DNA from: Bradyrhizobium diazoefficiens
Lineage (GTDB): Bacteria > Pseudomonadota > Alphaproteobacteria > Rhizobiales > Xanthobacteraceae
Reading direction: 5' to 3'
Length of the DNA stretch: 64,000 nucleotides
Assembly: GCF_016616425.1 (NCBI RefSeq)
Contig: NZ_CP067101.1
Location: 2,356,001 to 2,420,000, forward strand
This document shows, piece by piece, positions 1 through 7,351 of the stretch (the stretch's first letter is position 1; the number at the start of each line of letters is the position of its first letter). The notes below the pieces were generated by a model. That model had not been told where the DNA came from. It was given only the letters and a program-made list of their open reading frames with translations, and ran no database searches. Position numbers and translations under genes: made by a program.

Positions 1-252
1 CAGGACACCCGCTTTGGCCGCATCGTGCTCGCCGAATCGCACGACACCGCCGTGATCGTCGAAGCCGTCACCGACTATGTCGCGCGCCGCATGGTCGAGC
101 GCGAGCATGCGATGGTGGTCTCGCCCGAACCGCTGCCCGCGGCCGCCGCGCCGCCGCGCCGCTCGCGCCTCTGGCCGTTCGTGTTCGGCTTCGTCCTCGG
201 TGCCGCCGCGTTGTTCGGGGTTGCGGTGGTGGCGGCCTTGCGGAACTGGTGA
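1..252 (+). CDS. C-terminal part of a tail-anchored protein of unknown function
   Basis: The reading frame is already open at base 1 and ends with TGA at 250-252, so only the last 83 residues are present and the start lies upstream of the window. The visible part has a charged, mostly soluble stretch, an Ala/Pro-rich linker with basic residues, and one C-terminal hydrophobic segment of about 20 residues that starts after WPF and ends just before the final RNW. This suggests a single-pass protein anchored in the inner membrane by its tail, with the bulk in the cytoplasm. I do not recognise the family. The stop is followed directly by a dispersed repeat, so the gene is probably last in its transcription unit. 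Confidence 0.6.
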   Translation, partial: QDTRFGRIVLAESHDTAVIVEAVTDYVARRMVEREHAMVVSPEPLPAAAAPPRRSRLWPFVFGFVLGAAALFGVAVVAALRNW

Positions 253-259
253 AGGTCTC

Positions 260-360
260 GTCATTCCGGGGCGCGCGAAGCGCGAACCCGGAATCCATTT
301 TTCGCCATGCGCTGACGCCCGATGGATCCCGGGTTCATGCTTCGCATGCCCCGGACTGAC
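260..360. repeat. dispersed intergenic palindromic repeat (CATTCCGG type)
   Basis: The left half begins TCATTCCGGGGCGCGCGAAG and runs to GGAATCCA; the right half begins GATGGATCCCGGGTTC and runs to CCCCGGACTGAC. The two halves are roughly inverted copies around a short spacer. Related elements occur at 29791-29895 and 50723-50761. It sits between two genes that converge on it (stops at 252 and 368), so it may also end transcription from either side. Confidence 0.7.
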
Positions 361-367
361 AGCGGGT

Positions 368-1267
368 CTAAATCAACCTCACATGCTTGATCTGCCCGAT
401 TTGAAACCCCGCCCCGAGCCCCCGCACCGTCTGCTCGCAGCGCCAGCCGGCATTGTCCTTCTCGATTCTGAGCAGATTATAAGCCGCCGCCGGATAGCGC
501 CCGTGCGCGAGTGCGGAGGCCGAGGGCACGCCGAGTGCGGGAATGTTGCCGTTGGGGCCTTCGACCCATATCGTCGAATGAATGTGGTCGTGCCCGTGCA
601 GGATCAGCTCGACGCCGTGCCGCCTGAGCAGCGCCAACAGATCGGCGGCGTCCGTCATCCGCTTCTGGCGCGCGTCGGATTTCAATGGATGATGCACCAG
701 CAGCACGCGGAACACGTCCTCGGCCGCGAACCGTTCGAGGACCTCTTCGAGCGAGGCGAGCTGATCGCGCCCGAGCGTGCCTGTCGCCATCAGCGGCAGG
801 GTGGGCACCGCCGTCGACAGGCTGATCAGCGCGAGCGGCCCGCGCCGGCGTACGGCGGGGAAGGCCGCGGCGCCGGGTGTATCCGCGGCGATGTAGTGCA
901 GGAACGTCTCGCCGAAGCGATGACGCGTCGCGCTGACATAGGCGTCGTGATTGCCGGGAATCGCGGTGACGCGGTCGGGCGGGCCGACGCTTTCGAGCCA
1001 GGCCAAGGCCGGCGCGAATTCCGCCTCCAGTGCGAGGTTGACGAGATCGCCCGTCACCGCGATGTGGTCGGGCGCCTGCGCCTTCATGTCGGCGACCAGC
1101 GCGTCGAGCACCTCGCGGCGCTGGTATTTGTGGCGGTTGCGCGTCCAGTTGACGTAGCCGAGCGCGCGCTTGCCCGCGAGCTCGATCAGCCGCGGCTTCG
1201 GCAGGGGCGCTAGATGCGGATCGGACAGATGGGCGAGCGTGAAGGGAGCCAGCCTGTTGTGAGTCAT
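368..1267 (-). CDS. calcineurin-like metallophosphoesterase
   Basis: A 299-residue cytoplasmic protein with the whole metal-binding motif set of this superfamily: DPH near residue 16, GD near 74, GNHD near 105-108, a paired HH in VHHPL, and a C-terminal HGHDH. These residues hold a dinuclear metal centre that hydrolyses phosphomono- or diesters. The length and motif spacing fit the Icc/CpdA-like group, which includes cAMP phosphodiesterases, but the substrate cannot be read from the sequence. The ATG start lies 92 bases from the divergent NUDIX gene, so both probably use the same short intergenic promoter region. Confidence 0.88.
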   Translation of the reverse strand: MTHNRLAPFTLAHLSDPHLAPLPKPRLIELAGKRALGYVNWTRNRHKYQRREVLDALVADMKAQAPDHIAVTGDLVNLALEAEFAPALAWLESVGPPDRVTAIPGNHDAYVSATRHRFGETFLHYIAADTPGAAAFPAVRRRGPLALISLSTAVPTLPLMATGTLGRDQLASLEEVLERFAAEDVFRVLLVHHPLKSDARQKRMTDAADLLALLRRHGVELILHGHDHIHSTIWVEGPNGNIPALGVPSASALAHGRYPAAAYNLLRIEKDNAGWRCEQTVRGLGAGFQIGQIKHVRLI

Positions 1268-1359
1268 GGCGCGCGATTGCCTCGCTATTGCACCGCTGTA
1301 ATGGCAAGGTCGCGCCCGGCGCGCAAGCCGGGCCTGAAACGGGGCGTCAAGGAAGCCTG

Positions 1360-1851
1360 ATGGGAGAACGACTGGACAGTGTCCGACGAAAAGCCGAGCC
1401 TCTGCTGCGGCGATTCTTCCATGCCTATTTCCTCGTTGTCCGCGGCATGACGCTTGGCGTCCGCGCCGTGGTGCTGGACGCGGACGACCGGGTGTTCCTG
1501 GTCAGGCACAGCTATGTCAGCGGCTGGCATTTGCCCGGCGGGGGCGTCGACTTCGGCGAGACCATGGAGCAAGCGATGCGGCGCGAGCTCAAGGAGGAGG
1601 GCGACATCGACCTCACCGGAGCAGCCGCGCTGCACGGCATCTTCCTCAACAGCCACGTCTCGCGCCGCGACCACGTCGCGGTCTATGTGGTCAGGCAGTT
1701 CAGGCAGGACTGCCTGCCCGAGCCCAACCGCGAGATCGTCGAATCCGGGTTCTTCGCGATCACGGCGCTGCCTGAGGGGACGACGCGAGGGACGCGGCTG
1801 CGGATCGCGGAAGTGCTTGACGGCCGGCCCTTGATTGCGACGTGGCGCTGA
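1360..1851 (+). CDS. NUDIX hydrolase
   Basis: A 163-residue protein with a NUDIX box that starts GGGVDFGETMEQAM and continues into RRELKEEGDI, which carries the metal-binding REUXEE glutamates. It should cleave a nucleoside diphosphate linked to another group; the substrate is not predictable. The frame is open further upstream, but the ATG at 1360 is chosen because GGAAG lies just before it and the upstream codons look unlike protein. The final GU position is D-I rather than G-U, a minor deviation. It is divergent from the metallophosphoesterase and followed closely by the small ORF and glycosyltransferase. Confidence 0.85.
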   Translation: MGERLDSVRRKAEPLLRRFFHAYFLVVRGMTLGVRAVVLDADDRVFLVRHSYVSGWHLPGGGVDFGETMEQAMRRELKEEGDIDLTGAAALHGIFLNSHVSRRDHVAVYVVRQFRQDCLPEPNREIVESGFFAITALPEGTTRGTRLRIAEVLDGRPLIATWR

Positions 1852-1902
1852 GGGCGGCCTGTGCTAGTAAGCAGCCCCCAAAAGGGTACCTGAGGAAACC
1901 GG

Positions 1903-2058
1903 ATGAAGATTGCCAAGCCCGCTGTCGGCCTGATCTGCCTTCCGATCCCCGCCAGCAACATCGGCACGATGTCGCATTGGAGCGAGGTGCGCGCGCTGCC
2001 CCTGCAGGCCGCGCCGCTCGGGCGTGAGCCGGCAAGCCTCGGAGTGCCGCCGCGATGA
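1903..2058 (+). CDS. small ORF translationally coupled to the glycosyltransferase
   Basis: A 51-codon frame starting MKIAKPAVGLICLPIP. It has a strong Shine-Dalgarno (GAGGAAA) five bases before the ATG, and its TGA overlaps the ATG of the next gene in an ATGA tetranucleotide. That arrangement is typical of translational coupling and is the main reason for calling it. The product has a short hydrophobic N-terminal half and a Pro/Ala-rich C-terminal half; it has no recognisable domain. The glycosyltransferase has no good ribosome site of its own, so the small frame could act mainly as a leader for it. It could also be a chance frame. Confidence 0.45.
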   Translation: MKIAKPAVGLICLPIPASNIGTMSHWSEVRALPLQAAPLGREPASLGVPPR

Positions 2059-2990
2059 TCTCGACGCAACTTCGCATCGCGGTGCTGATGCCCTGCTACA
2101 ACGAGGAAGCGGCGGTCGCGACCGTCGTTGCCGATTTCCGCAAGGCGCTGCCCTCGGCCGCGATCTACGTCTATGACAACAATTCGCGCGACCGTACCGC
2201 GGCCGTCGCGCGCGAAGCGGGCGCGATCGTGCGCAGTGAGCACCGGCAAGGCAAGGGTCACGTCGTGCGCCGGATGTTCGCCGACGTCGAGGCCGACGTC
2301 TATGTGCTGGTCGACGGCGATGCCACCTACGACGCGCCGAGCGCACCACGCATGATCGACAGGCTGCTCGATGATCATCTCGACATGGTGGTCGGCCTTC
2401 GCGTCGATCAGATCCAGGCCGCCTACCGGCTCGGCCATCGCACCGGCAACCGTATGTTGACCGGCTTCCTGGCGTCGATCTTCGGTCACACCTTCAAGGA
2501 TATCCTGTCCGGCTACCGGGTGTTCTCACGGCGCTTCGTCAAATCCTTCCCCGTCCTCTCCGACGGCTTCGAGATCGAGACCGAGCTCGCGGTCTATGCG
2601 CTGGAGCTGTCGCTGCCGGTCGCCGAGATCGAGACCCCCTATTATGCGCGCCCCGAAGGCTCGTTCTCCAAGCTCAACACCTGGCGCGACGGGTTTCGCA
2701 TCCTCGGCACCATGCTGAAGCTCTACCGTTCGGAGCGGCCGTTGCGCTTCTTCACGGTGATCGGAATCCTGCTGGCGCTGGCCTCGGTGATCCTCGCGAT
2801 CCCGATCGTGATAACCTTCATCGAGACCGGCCTCGTCCCACGCTTGCCCACCGCCGTGCTGTCGATGGGCCTGATGATCATGGCCCTGCTCTCGCTGTCG
2901 TCGGGGCTGGTGCTCGACACGGTGACGCGAGGGCGGCGAGAGATGAAGATGTTGGCCTACCTGTCCCAACCGGCGTTGAAAAGGAACTGA
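2055..2990 (+). CDS. membrane-anchored family 2 glycosyltransferase
   Basis: A 311-residue GT-A enzyme. The N-terminal nucleotide-binding part (IAVLMPCYNEE, then VYDNNSRD) and the DGD metal motif near residue 93 are typical of family 2 transferases of the DPM1/polyprenyl-phosphate type, which transfer a sugar from a nucleotide donor to a lipid carrier on the cytoplasmic face of the membrane. Two hydrophobic helices occupy about residues 234-258 and 268-288, as in the ArnC/GtrB-like group. It probably makes a lipid-linked sugar for envelope or O-antigen modification; the sugar is unknown. Its start overlaps the preceding small ORF. Confidence 0.85.
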   Translation: MISTQLRIAVLMPCYNEEAAVATVVADFRKALPSAAIYVYDNNSRDRTAAVAREAGAIVRSEHRQGKGHVVRRMFADVEADVYVLVDGDATYDAPSAPRMIDRLLDDHLDMVVGLRVDQIQAAYRLGHRTGNRMLTGFLASIFGHTFKDILSGYRVFSRRFVKSFPVLSDGFEIETELAVYALELSLPVAEIETPYYARPEGSFSKLNTWRDGFRILGTMLKLYRSERPLRFFTVIGILLALASVILAIPIVITFIETGLVPRLPTAVLSMGLMIMALLSLSSGLVLDTVTRGRREMKMLAYLSQPALKRN

Positions 2991-3046
2991 GCGCCTTCGC
3001 TGCCGGATGGACCGCCCGGCATTCCGGTGCTATCCCGCGACTTGAC

Positions 3047-3565
3047 ATGACCGATCTCTCACTGACCATCCTTCCCGAGGCCGCCGGCGACGCTCAGGCG
3101 ATCGAGCGGCTGCATGAACGCACTTTCGGTCCCGGCCGCTTCGTGCTTAGCGCCTACCGGATTCGCGAGCATGTCGACCATCTGCTCGAATTGTCCTTTA
3201 CCGCCCGCATCGGCACACTGCTGGTCGGCTCGGTCAGGCAATTGCCGGTGCTGGTCGGTGATACGCCCGCGCTGCTGCTGGGGCCGCTCACGGTCGAGCC
3301 GCCGTTCCGCGGCCGCGGGGTCGGCCGTCTGTTGATGGAGCGCGCGCTCAAGGACGCGAAGGCGAAAGGCCACCGTCTCGTGCTGCTGGTCGGCGACGAG
3401 CCCTATTACAGCCGTGTCGGCTTCAAGCCGGTCCCCAAGGGCCGCGTCACCATGCCGGGTCCGGTCGACGCCGCGCGCATCTTGATGTTCGAGCTTGTCG
3501 ACGGCGCGTTCGAAGGCGTGTCGGGCCCGGTCGGCCCCGACTGGAGCAAGGCGCGGGGGTCGTAG
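3047..3565 (+). CDS. GNAT family N-acetyltransferase
   Basis: A 172-residue protein with the acetyl-CoA pyrophosphate-binding signature [17 protein letters not shown] near residues 85-101, preceded by the beta strand [10 protein letters not shown] and followed by [11 protein letters not shown]. The YSRVGF segment is characteristic of the YhbS-like group. It transfers an acetyl group from acetyl-CoA to an unknown amine. It lies 56 bases after the glycosyltransferase in the same direction and may be cotranscribed. It has no signal or membrane segment. Confidence 0.88.
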   Translation: MTDLSLTILPEAAGDAQAIERLHERTFGPGRFVLSAYRIREHVDHLLELSFTARIGTLLVGSVRQLPVLVGDTPALLLGPLTVEPPFRGRGVGRLLMERALKDAKAKGHRLVLLVGDEPYYSRVGFKPVPKGRVTMPGPVDAARILMFELVDGAFEGVSGPVGPDWSKARGS

Positions 3566-3638
3566 CGCCGGCTCCGCCGCTCGCCTGCGACCATCGAGTC
3601 GTCGCATGGCGAACCAATCGGACGTTCACGGAGCGGTC

Positions 3639-3992
3639 ATGGCAAAACACCGTATTTGCACCACAAGCTTCGCAAGCGTGTACCCGCTTTACGTGGCGAA
3701 GGCAGAGAAGAAGGGGCGCACCAAGGCCGAGGTGGATCAGATCATCTCATGGTTGACCGGCTATGGTCGCAAGGAGCTGGAAGCACAGCTCGCCAAGCGG
3801 ACCGATTTTGAAACCTTCTTTGCAGAGGCCCCTCCCATCAATCCTGCACGCGGTCTCATCAAGGGCGTGGTTTGCGATGTCCGTGTCGAGACCATCGCCG
3901 AGCCCACGATGCGTGAAATTCGTTGCCTGGATAAGTTGATCGACGAGTTGGCGCACGGCAAGGCCATGGACAAGATCTTGCGGGAAGCCTGA
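3639..3992 (+). CDS. DUF2200 family protein
   Basis: A 117-residue soluble protein beginning [20 protein letters not shown], then [16 protein letters not shown] and WLTGY, the hallmarks of the DUF2200 family, whose function is unknown. The ATG at 3639 is preferred over one at 3606 because GGAG lies five bases before it and family members begin at this methionine. It follows the acetyltransferase by 73 bases. The gene ends just before a dispersed repeat, which marks the end of this cluster. Confidence 0.85.
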   Translation: MAKHRICTTSFASVYPLYVAKAEKKGRTKAEVDQIISWLTGYGRKELEAQLAKRTDFETFFAEAPPINPARGLIKGVVCDVRVETIAEPTMREIRCLDKLIDELAHGKAMDKILREA

Positions 3993-4049
3993 TGCCTGAC
4001 GGCGACCCGCGCTGTCCCGCTGGAAGCGTAGCGGCGCGCTTCATGCTCC

Positions 4050-4135
4050 GTCATTGCAAGCAGAGCGAAGCAGTCCAGAATCTTTCCGCGGGGGACATCC
4101 TGGATTGCGTCGTCGCAAGGGCTCCTCGCAATGAC
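4050..4135. repeat. dispersed intergenic repeat (GTCATTGC type)
   Basis: Begins GTCATTGCAAGCAGAGCGAA and ends GCTCCTCGCAATGAC, with CAGTCCAGAATC on the left mirrored by CCTGGATTG on the right. The ends form inverted GTCATTGC / GCAATGAC arms. Repeats of this form are frequent between genes in Bradyrhizobium and relatives. It lies in the 231-base gap between two converging genes. It differs in sequence from the CATTCCGG repeats elsewhere in the window. Confidence 0.7.
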
Positions 4136-4223
4136 CGCGCGGAGGCTGCCGCGCAGCCCGGAGCGCCGCGCGATCCTGGAGGTGAAGGTGTGCCGGGACC
4201 CTTAGGCCCCGGCTGGTGCGAAA

Positions 4224-6596
4224 CTAGAACTTGAAGTTGGCAAACGCCCTGACGCCGATGCCGGGCATCAACACCTCGTCCTTGGTGTAGGAGACCGAGT
4301 TGCGGATGTTCTCGTTGAGGAGGTTGTTGCCGACGATGCCGGCCATCATCTCGCGTGCGCCGAACCAGTTGCGGTCGAGCTTGGTCTTGTAGCTGACCTC
4401 GGCCTTCAACAGATTGTAGCCCGCCGTCGGCGTCTCCGCGATCGCGGCGACGTTGTCCTGCGCGAAGGCGTGCAACAGGTTGAGCCGCATCAGCCAGTTG
4501 TCGTCGCGCCAGAACACGCCGCCGCCCATTCTGAGCGGCGGAATCCGCGGCACGTTGCTGCCGTCGCCGAAGGTGGCGCGGACGAAGTCGAACTGGTTCT
4601 CGATGCCCCAGATGCCGCCCTGGAATGCGCCGACGTCGAGCTGGGACTGGAATTCGCCGCCGCGGAAATTCGCATTGCGTTGCGAGTAGACGGCCTGGTT
4701 CAGCTCGGCGCCCGGCGTGCCGCAGGACGCAAAGTCGTCGTCACAGAACACGCCGGTGAGGCGGCGATAGATGAAATTGTCGAAATGCGTGTAGTAGACG
4801 GTCGCCTCGAAGCGGAACGGCCCCGCAGCCCTGCGCACGCCGAGCTCGACCGATTTCGCGGTCTCGATGGTGAGGTTCGGATTGCCGATGTCGAAGGTCG
4901 CGGTTGCGTCATGCCCGCCGCGCGAGAACAGCTCGGCCGCTTTCGGCGCGCGTTCGACGTATTGAGCGGTGATGCTGCCGACCATGCCGCCCGGCAGGTC
5001 CTGCAACAGGCCGATGCTGCCGCTCTTCGGCGTGAAGGACGGATTACGCGAGATCGCCGCTTGCGGCGTGCCGTCGGGCAGGTAATCGGCCGGGAAGTCC
5101 GGCGTCGTGCCGTGCAGCTCGACATGCTCGATGCGGCCGGCGATCTGCGCCCGCGTCGCTTCCGTGAACTTGAACTCGTTGAAGGCATAGCCGGCAACGC
5201 GCGTGTTGTTGTTCGGATCCCACAGACCGTTGAACAGCGTGCCGGGATTGTCCGGGCTCGGCGCGCTCAATTCCTGATGGCCGACCTGGAAGCCCAGTGC
5301 GGTCGTCACCTCGGCGAAACGCACGTTGAACGGCATCAACTGCACCTCGGTGCGGATCTCCTGCTCCTTGTTGGTGAAGGTTTGCCTGATGCCGTCGCTG
5401 CTGAGATCGGCAGGATCGGCAAGTCCGATCTCGTTGTGGCGGTAGTCGGTCGCGCCGGCCCAGAAGCGGACCGCGTCGATCGCGGCGGCGTCGGGATGGT
5501 ACTCGCCCTTGACGTTGATCTTGGTCTGGTGGCCGTCGATCCGCGTGTTGTGGTCGGCGCCGTCGATGCCGGGGATGTGGTAGAGCGCGTCGTTCTGCGT
5601 GATCGACGCGCCGATGTAGCCGCCCTGGAAGAAGTAGGAGCCGCCGATCGAGGCGCCGTCCGAGCGCGTCGCCGAGTTCGGCTGGCGGCCGTTCACGGGG
5701 CGCGATTGGTCGTTCAGATAGGGATAGCTCGGGATGGCGTAGTCGGAGGTCGTACGTCCATAGGCGTCGGCGTGGAGCGCAAAATTGCCGCCGCCGGTGT
5801 CGATCAGCACGCCGCTTTCGACGCCGCGATCGACCGAACTGAATGCGGTGCGGGTCTCGGCCGTGACGCATGGCGATGTCGCGGCGCTCGCGAGCGGGGC
5901 CTTGGTCGGCAGGCCATAGGTCTGGAACGACGGAGCGCAACTCGGCAGCGCGTCCGGAATCCGGTTGTTGGTGGCGCTGACGACGCCGCCGATCGAGGTC
6001 GAGCCGTAGCGCAGCGCGGCGGGCCCGCGCACCACTTCGATCTGGTTGGTCGCGAGCGGATCGATCGGGACGAAGTGGTCCTCACCGAGATCGGAGGCGC
6101 CGCCGCCATTGGTGCCGTTCTCGACGATGCCGACGCGGTTGACGTCGAGACCCCGGATGATCGGCCGGCTGGAGGCGCCGGGCGCGAAGCTCGATCCGGT
6201 GATGCCAGGCTTCGAGAACAGGAGATCGCCGAGCTGACCGCCGCCTTCACGGCGGATCTCCTCGTTCGGCACCACCGTGACGGTGGCGAACTGGTTGGTC
6301 ACAACAGGCAGCACTCCCTGCTGAGATACGGCGGGCACGGGGGCCGCCGGCGTCGTCTCTGCTGTTTGTTGGCGGCGGCTGCGCACCCGCGCCGTTCGTG
6401 TGCCGCGACCTGCATTACGGGACGGCACCACCGCTGTGCGCACGATGGGGCTCGGCGCCGTCACAGTGACGGCGGGGATCTCGGTGGACGATTTGTCTTG
6501 CGCAGGCGTTTGGGCGGAAGCGGGCGTGGCGGCGGCACCGAGCAGGAGCAGGCTTGCTCCGCCAAGACGCTGCGCGCGTCGCGATTTGAATGACAT
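4224..6596 (-). CDS. TonB-dependent outer-membrane receptor, ZnuD-like
   Basis: A 790-residue protein with a signal peptide (ends ATPASAQ near residue 29), a TonB box-like EIPAVTVTAP, an Arg-rich linker, a plug domain (about 100-215, including IRGLDVNRV and NQIEVVRGPAALRYGS) and a 22-strand barrel ending in FANFKF, whose terminal Phe serves as outer-membrane assembly signal. Features shared with ZnuD-type zinc receptors are the late GNNLLNENIRNSVSYTKDEV segment, paired cysteines in extracellular loops and a His/Asp-rich loop (HIPGIDGADHNTRIDGH). With the upstream Zur-like operator, transport of zinc, or a zinc chelate or haem, is likely. The metal assignment is inference. Confidence 0.85.
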   Translation of the reverse strand: MSFKSRRAQRLGGASLLLLGAAATPASAQTPAQDKSSTEIPAVTVTAPSPIVRTAVVPSRNAGRGTRTARVRSRRQQTAETTPAAPVPAVSQQGVLPVVTNQFATVTVVPNEEIRREGGGQLGDLLFSKPGITGSSFAPGASSRPIIRGLDVNRVGIVENGTNGGGASDLGEDHFVPIDPLATNQIEVVRGPAALRYGSTSIGGVVSATNNRIPDALPSCAPSFQTYGLPTKAPLASAATSPCVTAETRTAFSSVDRGVESGVLIDTGGGNFALHADAYGRTTSDYAIPSYPYLNDQSRPVNGRQPNSATRSDGASIGGSYFFQGGYIGASITQNDALYHIPGIDGADHNTRIDGHQTKINVKGEYHPDAAAIDAVRFWAGATDYRHNEIGLADPADLSSDGIRQTFTNKEQEIRTEVQLMPFNVRFAEVTTALGFQVGHQELSAPSPDNPGTLFNGLWDPNNNTRVAGYAFNEFKFTEATRAQIAGRIEHVELHGTTPDFPADYLPDGTPQAAISRNPSFTPKSGSIGLLQDLPGGMVGSITAQYVERAPKAAELFSRGGHDATATFDIGNPNLTIETAKSVELGVRRAAGPFRFEATVYYTHFDNFIYRRLTGVFCDDDFASCGTPGAELNQAVYSQRNANFRGGEFQSQLDVGAFQGGIWGIENQFDFVRATFGDGSNVPRIPPLRMGGGVFWRDDNWLMRLNLLHAFAQDNVAAIAETPTAGYNLLKAEVSYKTKLDRNWFGAREMMAGIVGNNLLNENIRNSVSYTKDEVLMPGIGVRAFANFKF

Positions 6597-6742
6597 GGTC
6601 CTGATTCCAGTCAGGCCGTCCGCATGATGATCTGCTGATCAGAGGCGGCCTGCCGTCGCGGCGCGACGGAATTCGACTTCAACGGCTCCCGAGCGTTCGC
6701 CGGCATGCGGCGAGCCCGGGCGTGATCAAACGATTTTGGAAG

Positions 6743-7147
6743 TCAGGATGCGGGAGGAGCGCGCGGCTGGAACGCCGTGCCGGCCGATTTCAGATGGATG
6801 AATTCGGCATCGGTGGTGCGGTAGAGCAGTTCGATCGCCTGCGGAAGCTGCAACACAGGCGGTGTCGCGAACAGGATCGTGCCCGCCATCGCAACGACCG
6901 CGCAGATCGCGCAATGGTCCTCGCCCGGATGCTCGCGGTCGGGACTTGAGGGCGATTGCTTCTGAACCGCCGCGCGTCCGGTCGCGGCAACGCTCTTGAT
7001 GCTGTCGATCTGCCGGCCTGCGGCTTGGGAAAGCGGAGCGGCCTGGGCGAACCAATGGCTGTGGCCGAATGTCAGCGCGAACTGCACCAGCATCGCGAAC
7101 AACGCGAGCCGGGCGCCGTGCCTGATATTCGACCGGAACCACTTCAT
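6743..7147 (-). CDS. DUF2946-type small membrane protein
   Basis: A 134-residue protein with an N-terminal hydrophobic segment (signal or anchor), a His-containing GHSHWF motif, a conserved-looking DHCAIC motif near residue 85 and a second hydrophobic stretch. DHCxxC is typical of the DUF2946 family, often encoded next to TonB receptors for metals. The His and Cys residues could bind zinc or copper in the periplasm. It is the first gene after the Zur-like operator and lies 146 bases upstream of the receptor in the same direction, so one operon is probable. Its biochemical role is unknown. Confidence 0.75.
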   Translation of the reverse strand: MKWFRSNIRHGARLALFAMLVQFALTFGHSHWFAQAAPLSQAAGRQIDSIKSVAATGRAAVQKQSPSSPDREHPGEDHCAICAVVAMAGTILFATPPVLQLPQAIELLYRTTDAEFIHLKSAGTAFQPRAPPAS

Positions 7148-7194
7148 CTGGAAACGTCACCCCGCAACGCGACGCATCAATCCCCTGATGTCGC

Positions 7195-7213
7195 GACGTT
7201 ATAATGTAACATC
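7195..7213. promoter_or_regulatory. putative Zur operator
   Basis: The 19-base sequence GACGTTATAATGTAACATC is an imperfect palindrome: arms GACGTTA and TAACATC match at six of seven positions around a five-base centre. Against the core ATGTTATANTATAACAT known for proteobacterial Zur it differs at only two positions. It lies 48-66 bases upstream of the DUF2946 gene start, a suitable place for repression when zinc is plentiful. No gene starts on the other side, so the site should serve the metal uptake unit. Confidence 0.7.
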
Positions 7214-7291
7214 GCAGGAACGATGAGCAGATGTCAACCGCGGGCCGACCAGCGCGAGCCGGTGCCCGATCGATGTGTCGTTCGGGCAACG

Positions 7292-7339
7292 GAGCATGAT
7301 CCGGAAAAATGTGCAGTGCTTTTCCAAAGGATCATGCTC
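7292..7339. repeat. GAGCATGATCC palindromic repeat, possible terminator
   Basis: Perfect 11-base inverted arms GAGCATGATCC and GGATCATGCTC enclose a second pairing GGAAAA / TTTTCC, giving a long bulged hairpin. This element type recurs in many Rhizobiales genomes. It stands 12 bases beyond the stop of the four-gene minus-strand operon and could end its transcript or stabilise its 3' end. Confidence 0.75.
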
Positions 7340-7351
7340 AACAATGGAGGT

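Noticed and set aside
4470..6593. Very long open frame on the plus strand opposite the TonB receptor
   Set aside because: It is the antisense shadow of a high-GC gene. The composition is Arg/Ala/Gly/Val-rich without domains, while the opposite strand has a full receptor with signal peptide.
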